Source: Cinclus cinclus
Lineage: Eukaryota; Chordata; Aves; Passeriformes; Cinclidae
DNA length: 64,000 nucleotides
Direction: 5' to 3'
Assembly: GCF_963662255.1 (NCBI RefSeq)
Contig: NC_085049.1
Location: 19,767,915 to 19,831,914 of the forward strand
Both the position numbers and the translations under genes were made by a program. Shown piece after piece: positions 49,664 through 61,882 of this stretch (position 1 is its first letter; the number at the start of each line of letters is the position of its first letter). A model generated the notes under the pieces. That model saw nothing but the letters and a program-made list of their open reading frames with translations, did no database searches and was not told where the DNA came from.

Positions 49664-51047
49664 ATCAATGACCACAGTTTCTAAAACCCTGTATTTTTAT
49701 TATTTTTTCTGTCTTCTTTTGAAATTGCCTAGCTTCTCTTAATTTACGGTAAACTAGAAGCTGTTTCCTGACTGAAATCTCAATACATTGTACACAACAG
49801 ATACTGTCATGAAAAGGAGAAAATGTTCCTGGAAATTTTGTATTTCTTGGTGAATGTAAGTTAATTAATCTATGTTCCATTTAGGTAGGACATTGCTGTC
49901 CTTTTCCTTGGCATATCTTGATAATGAGAATTTAAGATTTTGAGAGCTGGCATTTATATGCAGATAGAGGCTGATACAGCACCACTGTGGGTTTGGTTGA
50001 GTTGGGTTTTTTTTTTGTTGTTTTGTTGGTTTTCATTGGTTTTGGTTTGTTTGGTTGTTTTCTTTTTTTTTTAATGAGTTAACAAAACCTGCCAAGAGAA
50101 AAACCCAAACCCCAACAACATAAACACCTAAAAGCCTTTCTCTGAAAAAAATTCCAAATTCTGCTTGTCTTTGAGAATCATGGTTTCATTTTTGCCTTTT
50201 AAACATTCCAAATACCCTTTGTGTCTTGGTTTTAAAGGAGAAATTTGAAATGCAAAGTGTTTGGAAAACAGTTTTTAGTGTAATTTTAATTTATTGTGTA
50301 GATTTCTCCCAACTAAATTTTGCAGTGCATAGGTTTGGATACTGTTTGAATGTATCTTAATCTTTATCTCCTGCACCTTCCTCCTTCTCCTAGGTGTTTA
50401 CAAGGGAGCTTTTAAGACTGTTCACAGTTTGAATGTTTCCCTCTAATTCTGAGGCTTGAGACTTGATTCTCTGCTTCCCAAAGTAAATTTGCTCAATTGC
50501 TTTGGCTTTATTCTATTATCACCCTGCCCACCAGAACAAGGTTGTGAGCAGAACTGAGAGACACATACTGTAAAAGCCACCTAACTTTTTTTTCCCTGTG
50601 TTTTCTCAGTAAATTCTAAAAGGTGATGATGGTACCCCACAGTGTAATATTTAAAATACCAGTTATAATGCCTATAATGTCACAGAGTGATATTATCAAT
50701 CTGGAGCCTGATACTGGTAAACAAAACAAAAAAGAGTGAAAACCAGAACTTTTAAACAATTTGGATTTAAAAAAAATGTCCTATAGATAGTAACAGCCTC
50801 TTCCACAGCCTTTCAGCCTGTCAGAAATGTCAAGTCAGCCTTTGGTTTTGCTTAGCAGCTCTACAGATGTCATCTCTGCAAAAGGTTTTATTTCTCTATT
50901 TCCCCACAATCTGGTACAAAAATGCTTATAGGTGTGGTACAGTAGGGAACAATGGTAGTCTGGTCCAATAATACAGGATTTTTATGTTTTCTGAAGTCTA
51001 TCAGTCCTTTAAATGTAATTTAAAATCTTGACTGTCTTTGTGTGCAG

Positions 51048-51140
51048 GTGCAACCTTCCTCCTCTATCCAGTGAATACAGCAAGGATGTTGGATCCAAAA
51101 CCCAACTGGTGACTGCAAATCCCAGTATAATTCAGAAAAG
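51048..51140 (+). CDS. ST8SIA1: ST8SIA1 exon 4 (second half of sialylmotif L)
   Basis: Internal exon of 93 bp: the last base of the split arginine codon, 30 full codons, and two bases (AG) of the next codon. The peptide begins [17 protein letters not shown] and continues [13 protein letters not shown]. This completes sialylmotif L, whose ending VTANPS is typical of ST8SIA1. The acceptor is TTTGTGTGCAG. The donor is AAAAG|GTAGAG, which keeps GT but is weaker than the exon 2 donor. It is in frame with exon 3 and has no stop. The next coding exon, with sialylmotif S, motif III and the catalytic histidine of the VS motif, is not in the remaining 12.9 kb. Confidence 0.97.
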
Positions 51141-54100
51141 GTAGAGAGCAGATTTTTCATTTTCTGTTTGGGGGTAGACAAAATAAAAATTCTTCATCTG
51201 TGTTACAGAAATTGGTACATCAGAGTTGTCTTCTTAATAATCTTATCCTGGAAGGGGATCTGGAAAAGGTGAAATAGGAAATGGTTTGGTGTTAGGTGAA
51301 ATAATTAAAGGCTAAACCTCTGATCCTTTCAGTATAAGCAGGGAAGCTAAGAGAGGTGCATATGGATGGGTGCCTCAAACTGGTGGTCAGGCCAGATGGC
51401 TGCTGCAATCCACAGTTAATGAGGATGCTAATCTGGGTTTCTCTTTGCTTCAGCAGAGATAACCTCTGAGTCCTCACTGCCTTTGCATTATTTGTTTGAT
51501 ACTGACTTACAGACTATAAAAGGGGATGGAACTGCTTGGCAGGGAGTGATCATGCAATCTTTGCTTTCTTAGGAAACTGGGACAAATTTGTGTTGTTTAT
51601 TAGAGTTGGTTGGAATTTTCCAAATGTCAATCACTGATGAGAGTGGGGAAGAGGGAGTGGGGGAAAAAATAGCCAAAAACATAGCAATTAAAATTCAGGA
51701 AGACAAAATCAGAGATAGCACTGACATTTTATCATCTGGACTGAGCTACGTTGTTCTCAGGCAGAACAAAATCTGGTAGTAACCTGCCATGTTCACTGAA
51801 AAACACAAGAGAGAAGATGTGAACCAAGGGGATGGCCAGGAAATGATTAGGCATAAAGAAATGTGTAATGTGGGTACTGTGAGGTGACAGATTGTGAAAG
51901 GAAGCAAAGCAGGGAAATTAAATGCATAGTAGAAAGCCAGGTGTTTTAAAAAGAAAGGCACTGGCTTGGAAAAAGATGTTTGATGGCATTTAAATGTAAT
52001 ATTTTTCCTCTCTTTCAGAAACAGAAGGGTTTCCTAGTTCTGTGTGCGGAATAGATGACGGTCTTTGACAGAGTAGAACAGAGAGGGTGAGCAAGAGGGA
52101 AATGGAGTAATAATGAGCTTCAAGAGCTGATTGCTGGCAGAGAGTGCTGAGTAGGAGAAGGCATAGAAATACTTGTGGGATGAAATCAAAGCAAACCAAG
52201 CAGAATTGGCAGGGGATGGCACCAGGTGCCAGGCAAAACCAGGGAGTTACTCAGGGCAGTGGATCTGAAGGCAGGAATCTCAAAATCCTGTGGTATGTAG
52301 ATAGCTAATTGATTTATGAAATGGAATGAAATGGCCAGAACATCCCATCAGGGGAAGATCAGTTTGGCCATGGCATTTGGGTTGAAATGAAGAGGAGCAG
52401 TGTGAAACACAACCTTACAGAGGATTTTATGGTTTTTAAGACAGGGTTATTTAATCAGACATATTTGTTTTGCATCCTCCCCTCCATCAAGGTCTGGAGT
52501 AGAAACTGACTGTAGTTACTATTTTTGAACAGAAAAAGAAAAGAGTTTTAGTGATGCTTCAAGGAGACTGTGGAGCCACACTGGAGAGACCATGGACTTC
52601 TCCAGCAAGAGGGGAAGGATGAATTGAGGAGATGGTTGAAGAAGCAGATGGAGAGAGCGATGTGATACTTTGTGAGGGGTGGATATCACAAGGAGGAGTG
52701 GAGGGGGTGGGAAATGGGACAAAAGAGAGGAAGAAAACAGGACTGTGATTAATGTCAGCTTTCAAAGTGAGTGAACAGTAACTGTGATGCAAGACCTTGG
52801 ATGAGAGAGTATAGTGAAAAATATGTGCAAATGTATTGATTAGGGGGAGATACACAACCAGTAACTGAAAATGACACAGGGAAAAAATTCATAGCACTGA
52901 AAAATCAGAAGAAGCCTCCTTTGAGGCTTTGCTTCCTCTGCCTGGTCAGGAAGAAATGTTTTAATTTTTAAATTTTAAAAAATAATTGACTGATGTTTCC
53001 TGTGTGCTGCCCAAAGTCATTATTTTATCTCCTGTGTGATAAGTTAGAGTGGGGGAAAAAAAGGTTATATCTTGTAAGTTAAAATAGAAAAAAAGGACTA
53101 CAACTCTGTCATCATTTATATGGAAAGGAACTTTTGTAGGAATTAAGGCTGCTTATACATCCACTTTCAAACTTTTATGAAATTCAAAGACATTCAGATT
53201 TGTGACTGATGTATCTGTTTCTTAGCTGTGAGTTAGCTAGCATCACATAACGGGATTATTCATTGTCATTCTTCCCCTCTTGTTGTCCTTACTTGAAGTA
53301 TGTGGATATTGATGAGGCTTGACATCTCAATTATCTCTCAAGTGTCTTATGGCAGGTTTAGTGAATCGGTCCTGCAAGACCATTCATGGTTTCTAAAAGA
53401 CTTACCCTTACCAGATAATTTGTGGTGACACATGTTGAGTAGGGCAAAGTTTTCATACCAGGGATGTGAAAGCAATTTCCTGTGTGATTCTAAAACTAGA
53501 ATTAGTGCTTTTAGAAAATCAAATCTTTGGCAGTAATTATTGCAGAGATACGACCATTTCCCTATCGATTTAGCACCTTAGGATGGAAGAGTCACAATTT
53601 TAATCTAGGAGTACCTTGACTTTAGAAATAGCTTCTAAACATTGCTTTTTTGCAAAACTTAGAGATCGAGTTCCTAGTCTGTTTCCAGCAGGAGGTTTGA
53701 CTGTGCAGGTAGTACAGTTTTCACCTGTGAAATATTTTGTTCCGTTCTCACTAGGGTTTGAATGTCCTATCCTTTGAATGTCCTACTCATTTGGATTTTG
53801 GGAATGTCCTGCCCTAACTTCAATTAATATAATTCAGGAGAACTGACAATAGATGTACTGTGGCAGAAATTTTCCAGTCTAAGAGGATGTGTGTTGACTG
53901 TCCTAGTTTCTTTTCTTGTCTAAAATTTTTCACAGACATCTCTCTTCAGTTATTATTGGAACTCACAGTCCTTCACTCCTGTGTGAAACTGATTTTTCCA
54001 CTTTGCATTCAAAACCTAACTTTTCTGTCAAAGCATGTGTTAAGGTTGCAGTTGGGATTGAAATGTTGCATAAAGCTGCTCCTGAGGCCGAGGTGACCTT

Positions 54101-57100
54101 TCTCAACCTCTTCCCCTGAGTATTGTTGTGGGACTGCAGTCCCACATCTTTGATGTTTCCAGGTCATTCCCTTTCCATCCTTCTCAGCTTGGCTTCATCT
54201 GCAGGAAAACACTTTGTAGGCAGAAGATTATTTTATATTTGTTCTGGGTTTTATTTTCTTTCCAAGAGTAGCTGCTGTAAGTCCCTCACAGGAAAGAGGC
54301 AGTGCATAGCAACACCTGTGATGTGCCTACACCCATTCTTAAGACTCTGGGAAAAAGCAATAAGGTTATGTCACTTAGAGAGGTTGTATCCATATTCTGA
54401 ACTCTTGTCTACAGCTATGGAGAGGGATGAGTCAGTGAACATATAAATGCTTAAGAGGCAGTGATGATTTTTGACCAATAGCAGAAGATTTTAAACTAAG
54501 AAATACAGAGAGTTTGTGGATATGGCATATTATCTGTTTCTAAAGTCACTGCTTCTGGGCTGTTTACAAAAAGCAAATTTTTTGAATTTCTTATCATCCT
54601 CAACAACTCTTGCAAATGGCATACAATAATAATTTGTCTAAACTTCTAATTAAATCTACAAACAAATGCTGTTTGCAGCAGTATTCCTTTCTAGTGCTAT
54701 GGCTGCTTATCTGTCTAACCTATGCACAATTTTATCCTCAATAAATGTAAAACTCCAAATAGATGTTTCCCAGCATTCAGGGAGTTTTAGTCCAACTGCT
54801 GTTTTTTGGTGAGTATTTTATCCATGAGCTGTGTGTTAATGGCCTGTGTGGAAGTATGAACTTCTGTCACTGCATGGAAACATTTTCCTTTCAGTAAATT
54901 AATTCACCTTTTTCATCTCTGTGATATTTGACAAGTTTTTGCTGCATTCAGTGTCTTGTGATAAATCATGATGAAAGAATGAGACTAAAGACTAATAAAT
55001 GCAATGATTCTGCCTGTCAGCTTGGAAATGCCAGTTGAATATCACTGCTGTTTATTAGGTTCCCATGGATTTTGAGTGTGCTTAAATTTGCTTTCCAGTG
55101 TCCCCTACATTTTAGAGGCAACTAATAATCTTTTCTGGATTCAGTCCTGAAGACATTTCTGGATTCAACTGACTTGGAATATTAGGAATAAAAAGATGGA
55201 ATTGAAGTAATAATTTAGTTGGATGAAAGCTTCCTTCATCTTTGATTAAACAAATGTACAGTATTATGCCTGTTGCTTACACTCCTGAAGATGTTTCATA
55301 AGAATTTATCTTCAATGTGTCTCCATGTAAAAAATACATATTCTGTTCCTAGGTAGTTACATTATTATTTGGTAATTGGAAAAGATCAGAAAAAAAAGGT
55401 AGAAACCACTGATAAATTATGTTCTTGAAGGAAAACCCTTCAGGCTTATCTTGTCCTTTCTGTACAAGTCAAGTGATGGGAAGATCCTTCCCTGTAAAGT
55501 CAATTAGTCACCAAATTTTAAATACTTCATGTAGGTGTTCTATTTTCATTCTGAGTATCTAAATATATCTCAGATTATTTCGTTGATAAGAAGTCCAAAG
55601 TGATAGGAAGAATAATTTTAATTCACATTTTATGTTCTTCTACAAGAGTCTCTGAACATCTGTGTCAACAGCAAAGGGATAACATTTCTGGGAAGTACTC
55701 CTTAAGAGGCAAGACTCTGATAAACTCTTCTGTATATGGAAGTTGCTTGAACCCCCATTTGTTAGTAATAATTTTTTTTCACGTCCTCAAATACAAAGTT
55801 TATTTTAAAAACTTTACATTTATAAGGGATGCTTTACTTTCTCTTTGTGTGGAACATCTGCTTTTGCCCAAAACATTCTGTTTTGTTTGAACAGAAAAGT
55901 AAGCAAAACTGTGGGGATGGAGGGGACTGGCCCAGTGCAACCACCAGGCCAAAGACAGAGCCAGGAAAGAAAAATTCTAGAATTTCTGGTTTGCTGTTGT
56001 GTTTTCCTAGCTGATGAATAGAAATATACGGAGTTGGAAAAAAAGTCCTGCTGTGATTGGAACAGTTTGTTGTTATTATAGCCATGCTTTGACCCCATTT
56101 AAATAAGTGGCTTTTACTCTCTTATCCACCTCTTCTTAAGCACAAGATACAACAGTGAACAGGAAGAAGGAGATCTAGGAGCTCTTAGCCTCAAGGAAAG
56201 GACTGTTGGGTTTAGAGGTGTCTCAAAATGCACCATTGGCTCCAAAGAGAAAGGCCAGGTGCTGTTGCTGAGATGAAAAACAATGGGGTGAAATTTTGGA
56301 TTAGGGAAATGGGAACTTGGAGGAAAAGTTATTTAATCTGGTAGGAGAAAAGAAGGGAGAAGGAAAGACTGAGAACAGGAGCATTTTCTGAGGATACAGG
56401 GATGATACCTCATCAGAAAAAGCAATTATTAAATGTCAGGAAGAACTTCCCAGACAACCTGCAGAAGTCTCCATCTTACAATAATTTAAAGGGCAGATTG
56501 ATGTGGGGATGAAATGGGAAAATTATAAATGAGATCTCATGAAATCATGGTTTAATACTTTTCCTTAAAAATAAATGTTTTATTAGTACTTGTCATAAAG
56601 TAGAGATAGAAGATACCAGGATTAAAATAACCCATTTGGAGCTGTGATTAAAATATCCTCAAATTTCAATTCAACTGTGTGTTTATTGTAGGATTGGAGA
56701 GGAATGGGATGCATTACTTTACACACACATTTGTAAGTTTCTTGTTTGGGATTTTGATGATAGTCATCATCATCTCCATTGTGAATGACATTTTAATTGC
56801 AAAATCTTTGCCTTACTGAAATCACCAGTGCTTGCTCATCTGTGGGGATATTCATTAACACATTGTCTCACACGTTTTCACTTTCTTGGCAAGCTATGGC
56901 AGGAAGACTGTTCCTTTCCATTCCTCCCCCCTCTCCCACCTCCTGGTGTCTTCTTCAGATCACTGTATCCAAGACTCTGCCAGAACTACCAAAGAGAGAG
57001 ACAGCCAGCTGTCTGATTTTCCATTATTAGGTCTGTGAAATGGGAAGGTTGTATATGTCCTTGAGCAAATAATGTTTTTAACTCAGGTGAGATTTTTTTT

Positions 57101-57400
57101 AATCCTTATATTCCTGCATTAGGACTTGATATGAGAACTTCTAAATACTATTACCAATATGTGGAGTAGTTAATCAATTGCCTTATATTTAAGTATGTGA
57201 CTAATATCTTCAAAGTCAATTGGAATACTTCAGTGTCTTGTATGAACAGCCCAGGGTTTTTCAGAGTAACATCTCCAAAGATTTTTAAGTGCCTAATCCA
57301 TGTTTAGGTAACTAGTCTTTCTTTACAGTCTTTAATGTTAACCTAGATTTTTTTACCAGTATTGCATCTCTTGGATATTTTCAGATATTGATTGGAAGAC

Positions 57401-57403
<3 letters not shown>

Positions 57404-57431
<28 letters not shown>

Positions 57432-57450
57432 CATATATATATATATATAT
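57404..57450. repeat. compound (TG)n-(AT)n microsatellite
   Basis: About eleven TG dinucleotides, then TATGTACA, then about nine AT dinucleotides. Likely length-variable. Confidence 0.93.
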
Positions 57451-57875
57451 TTCTGTCAAATGAAGATGCAAGGCATCCTGCCATCTGAATGACTGCAGAT
57501 AATGAGAACACAGAAAACAGCTACTTCTCCCTAGTCTGCCAGATTGTGACATTTCCACTTTTTCTTTTGTTCCTGTCCCTAAGTAACTTTCACAGTTTGC
57601 AGGATCTGCAGCCATGTGATCCCATAAACTTAAAAGAAAGCCTGCAAATTCAGGAGATGGGCAGACTGTAGAAATTATCTTTATGGATAGCAGGCCAAAA
57701 GCTTTAGGTTAAAGCATACATGTCTGAGGCAGAGGGATTAATTAGGGTCTGTTTTCTCATTAAACAGCTGTGGATTGCTGAGAATGAGATAGCCACCTGA
57801 GAAGGCTGAATCAAAAGCACTTGGAATAGATACTGAAGGAAAGGATAAATTGAGGGAGAAATGATCATGTAGAGT

Positions 57876-57909
57876 CCTTTAGGGAAATAATCCCTTTAGG
57901 GGAATAATC
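57876..57909. repeat. two-copy tandem duplication, period 17
   Basis: CCTTTAGGGAAATAATC at 57876 and CCTTTAGGGGAATAATC at 57893 are adjacent and differ by one base. Confidence 0.88.
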
Positions 57910-58120
57910 CTCCTGTGTAGAACAATGTAGTGCTTCAGAAAATTAAGAGATTTTTAGGTAAACCAGAAGGTAGATGGATCTTGAGAAATGTTTTTTTCAG
58001 GAGTTTATAAATAAATATCCAGTACAATATCAGAACCACTAAGGAAGACTTTTTGGGACTTTTTTCCACATGTTCTTAGGAGATGGCAGAAAAAGCAAAG
58101 CAGTTCCTTAGGAGAAGCTT

Positions 58121-58329
58121 AGGTTAGATACTAGGAAAGATTTTTTTTCATTGAAAGTGTTTTAAAACATTGGAACAGATAGCCATGGGGAGTCACCTTC
58201 ACTCAGAGTGTTAAAAAATGTGTGGATATGAAACTTGAGGACATTGTTTAATGGTGAAAATGGTGGTTATTGATGGCTGGACTTGATTATCTGAGAGGTC
58301 TTTTCAAACCTTAATGATTCTACGATTCT
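58121..58329 (+). mobile_element. decayed CR1 LINE 3' end, sense
   Basis: AGGTTAGATACTAGGAAAGA, ACATTGGAACAGATAGCCAT and the tail GAGAGGTCTTTTCAAACCTT, then AATGATTCTACGATTCTG. It is recognisable but more diverged than the other copies, so probably older. Confidence 0.8.
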
Positions 58330-60166
58330 GACAGGGGAGGGGGTGGAAGAAATCAAGGGCAGAAGAAATCAGTTATTCTGACTTAGTTTAGTCTACAGAA
58401 AGAGAGTGGAAATGGTTAAACATTGAGGAAATATCTCCATACTCAGAAGGTCCTTCCGAGGAGGTAACAAAGAAGTTAAATGGCATCATCATTGAGGGAG
58501 AAGTATTGTCAGGGATTAAAACCTATTTTCAAAGCCAAGGTATGCAAGATATGAAAGACAGACTTCCAAGTCTGTCTCAGAAAGTTGTGAGTTGCTTATC
58601 CTGATTGATTTATGTTCCATAAGAAACCTTGTGAACAGCTTAGTTCTGACCATTCTAGAATGTGTTTTTAAACTTAGGGGCAGCAAGTGGGAGAAGGAAG
58701 TGTTGAGCAGCTGTACCCACATGCTCATTACTGTTCATTAAGTGGTCTCTGGAGGAAATATTCTGATTTTATTGTATAGATGTCTCTTTTTCACTTGTAT
58801 GCAGGATGACAGAATGAACAATTAGGTAGCTGTTTGAATGCAAAATGGGTAGAATATTTATAGAAGCCAACATTTCAAAATGACACAAGCAGGAGAAAAA
58901 AAACAATTTTTGGAGGTTTTTTCCCAAAATCTTTGTTTTTCTCTTCTGACTTAGTTGTATTTCTGAAGGTGGTCTGTGAGCACCCAAGACAGTGAGTCAT
59001 GATTGCAGGGTGCTCCTCTAATGGTTTCCCTGGGCCTCAGATGGGATTTTGTAGTGTAGAGGGATTCAAATAAACGTGTAATGTGTGGCCTAAAGTGGCA
59101 TGAGTTCATCTGCATCTTCCACCAGGAAGCTTAATAACAGGAATTCCTCTGCAGGAGGGCAAGAGGATGTCAAAAGGTGGATGGTGGTGTTAGTGGAGAC
59201 AGTTTAGTGAAGAAAGAAGTCCTACTATCTGTGGTGCTCCTGGTGTGTTCCAATTCTCCCAAATGTAAATGGAGAAAACACACAGCAGAGATGTCTGAAT
59301 TTTAGGATGGGATGTGAAAGACTGTTTTCATTATTTGTAAACAAGGAAGACAGTTATTTAGACTTATGGTTCTGTTTTCTGACTAAGAACCACAAAGATT
59401 TCTCATGAACTCCACCAGCACACAGGACATGTCAAGGGGTGGTGTGTTGATTTGAGCTTTACGCCTCCTGTCAGTTTTGTCATCCCTGTGAAACTGAAAG
59501 TTTTCAATGCATTTACTTGCATTAATTAAAACTTGGCTATCTGGTCAATAATCTTAAAATAAGCTCACATTTCCATAAGTTTAAATTTAGAAATATGAAA
59601 ATACAAAGCTAGATCAGAGTGTATAAGCAGCTTGTAATGTTGAACTGTGTTATTAACAGTTAATAAAAGATGGAGCTGTAAAGTGGGACTATAAAATATC
59701 TCCAAGAGAGTAATTTTAACACTCTTCCTTGAGTATGTGACCAAACAGCTGTTAGATTTGGCATTGCTGATTTTGGCAGCTGTCTGTGCATTTGGATCAT
59801 TTGTGCACTTCTCACTGAGGCAGGACGGGTGCTAAAATCAGACCCTTAAGGTTCTGACTATTTAATTCAAATTGCACACCAAAATTAAGGGTCTAGATTA
59901 CATGAGTTTTGAAACAATATACAGGAGATTTCTCAAGTGTCTTAAAATAAGAAATTTTAGCTACTTCATGAAATTTTTGTACGGGAAATCTTACTATTGT
60001 TTTTAACTTCATTTGTGCCAGCCCCTATAACTGGCTTGACTAGCGTAGGTATGGATTATTTGTATTTAGAAGGAAAAAGAATTTAATTTTTCAGACTAGA
60101 ATGTTCCACTGTGACTTTCCTACCTTTTTTGCTTTTTCTACAAGTATATCAAATGTGCAAAATGAC

Positions 60167-60263
60167 AGTCTGGTCTAGTGGAAAGTGTCCCTGCCCATTG
60201 CAGTGGGGCTGGAAACAGGTGACCTTTAAGGTCCCTTCCAACCCAAACCACTCTATGATTCTC
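60167..60263 (+). mobile_element. CR1 LINE extreme 3' end, sense
   Basis: About 97 bp: GTCTGGTCTAGTGGAAAGTG, TCCCTGCCCATTGCAGTGGG, GGTCCCTTCCAACCCAAACC and the ACTCTATGATTCT tail. This is a very short 5'-truncated insertion. Confidence 0.93.
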
Positions 60264-61000
60264 TAAAAATACATACATTACTACATTTCTAATTAATTTA
60301 TTCTGTTATATTGTAGAAGGGTGTTGATTCTTGCGTGATAATTATTACTTCTGCTACTATTGGCAGGCCTTACTTACAAACAAGAGAGTGTTTCTGCCTG
60401 GGTTTATGCCCAGAGCAGCATTTCTAATTAGTAGCAGTGGTGAATTTGTAGTAAGAATACCCTTAGCTGAATTTTTCAGTGCCCTGCCTGTTTCATGCAG
60501 CAGGTTGGCATTGATTAACACTGATATGAGGCTCAGTGTAGGATAAAGAGCTGAGCCTGTCACTGTTTCCATGGCAAAAGTTCATTCTGTGGTTTAAAAA
60601 TTGTGCCTCATTTAAAACTTCAGTCAAGATTTCTTTCCTCTTTCTGATCCCTTATCAGTTTTAGTCTCTGCTCTCTTGTGCTATCCAGTCATAATGTACT
60701 GTGAATCAGTAATGCAGACTCACACCAGATGGCTGTATTTACTATCCAGCTAAGAGGGAGTCATCTAATGTTACCTTTTCCAACCCCCTTCCAGGCAGAG
60801 ACAGCTAAACTCTGTAGGTAGACTTTTAAATCCCCACATCTAAGCATGTAATTGGTAAAATTCTTCTTACTCTCTGGAGATTTGCAATGCTGAGATGACT
60901 TACCCAAGTCTTGGCAGTGCTGCAAATACACAATGAAAGCAGCTGCCACCTTGTCAGGTTTGGGTTGAATTTTTTTTTTAAAGCTAAGCTTGAGGAGAAT

Positions 61001-61080
61001 TCACAAAATCATGGAATGGCATAAATTATTAGGGACCCCTGGAGATCAACCTCTGCTCAAGCAAGGCCAGCTAGTCCTAA
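61001..61080 (-). mobile_element. CR1 LINE 3' end, antisense, short
   Basis: TCACAAAATCATGGAATGGC followed by CCCCTGGAGATCAACCTCTG and CTCAAGCAAGGCCAGC is an antisense CR1 terminus. Similarity fades after about 80 bp. Confidence 0.75.
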
Positions 61081-61832
61081 CAGCCTATGTATTCCTTCAG
61101 AGATTTTTAGAAAAATCTTGAAATCTGGTCTGTAGACATACTCATAGCACTTTTCTACTCACTCCCAATGACAATAGTAAAGACTTCTAGAAAGAATAAA
61201 AACCAGAATAGAGTAATTGGATAAAATGATGAAACATGACTTAGCTATATTTTCTTTTTATGAAGATCAGCTCAGTAACTGAAAAGATCTACCGACACCC
61301 TACGAGGTAAAAGGGTGTGATTCTTAGATTCATTAGACTAATTAAGCTTGCTCTTGGTCTGGTAAAGAGTTGCTTTTCAGATATTTCTGATCAATCTATC
61401 CTACCATCCATTATGGTTATTCCAGGCTAATGTTTGGGGAATAAGATGTAGTCAGATGTGTATCCTTACAGTGGGCTTGTTGAGCAGTAACAACGGGAAG
61501 AAAACTGTAAGAGTTAAGCTTCATTTTTTAAGACAGCAATTGGCTTATAAAACAAATCTTTAAAAAGCCCTGCAACCAAACACACCATTCTTTTATAGCA
61601 GTTGCAGTGGTCAATTTTGTGAGGCCTGGGCTTTGTAGCACAAGATACAAATTTACTCAGATAGATATCAGAGGTTGCCAGTTAAATACAGTGAAGACCT
61701 GGCATTAGTGCCGGGTTTGTTGTAGGCTCCTGCTATTTGTGGAAGATCAGAAGGATGAATATCCAGGGGAAAGCATGGTAAATCTGAGTCAAAGGTAGAG
61801 CTTCTGTGTTGACCAGAATATGATCATGCTGC

Positions 61833-61882
61833 ATGTATAGATCCAAGTGGTTTCATGGATGTATAGATCCAAGTGCTTTCAC
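61833..61882. repeat. two-copy tandem duplication, period 26
   Basis: ATGTATAGATCCAAGTGGTT at 61833 and ATGTATAGATCCAAGTGCTT at 61859 are adjacent copies of a 26-bp unit. Confidence 0.9.

Larger units (their letters stand above)
46993..51047 (+). other. ST8SIA1: ST8SIA1 intron 3 (4.06 kb)
   Basis: Phase 2 intron splitting the arginine codon inside sialylmotif L. The donor is GTAAGA at 46993 and the acceptor TTTGTGTGCAG ends at 51047. I see no CR1 or LTR here, unlike intron 2. It holds an A-rich stretch at 48101-48150, a TTTTA run at 49386-49410, the CCTTTT hexamer tract at 49488-49663 and a TG/T-rich stretch around 50005-50072. The remaining sequence shows nothing I can name. Confidence 0.92.

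Noticed and set aside
49424..49684. ORFs encoding SF/LF and KE/KG dipeptide runs on both strands
   Set aside because: Translation of the CCTTTT hexamer tract in every frame. No flanking coding sequence or splice context.
56400..56520. Possible ancient CR1 (GTCAGGAAGAACTTCCCAGA, AAAGGGCAGATTGATG)
   Set aside because: Only scattered similarity to CR1 and no 3' tail, so I could not separate it from chance.
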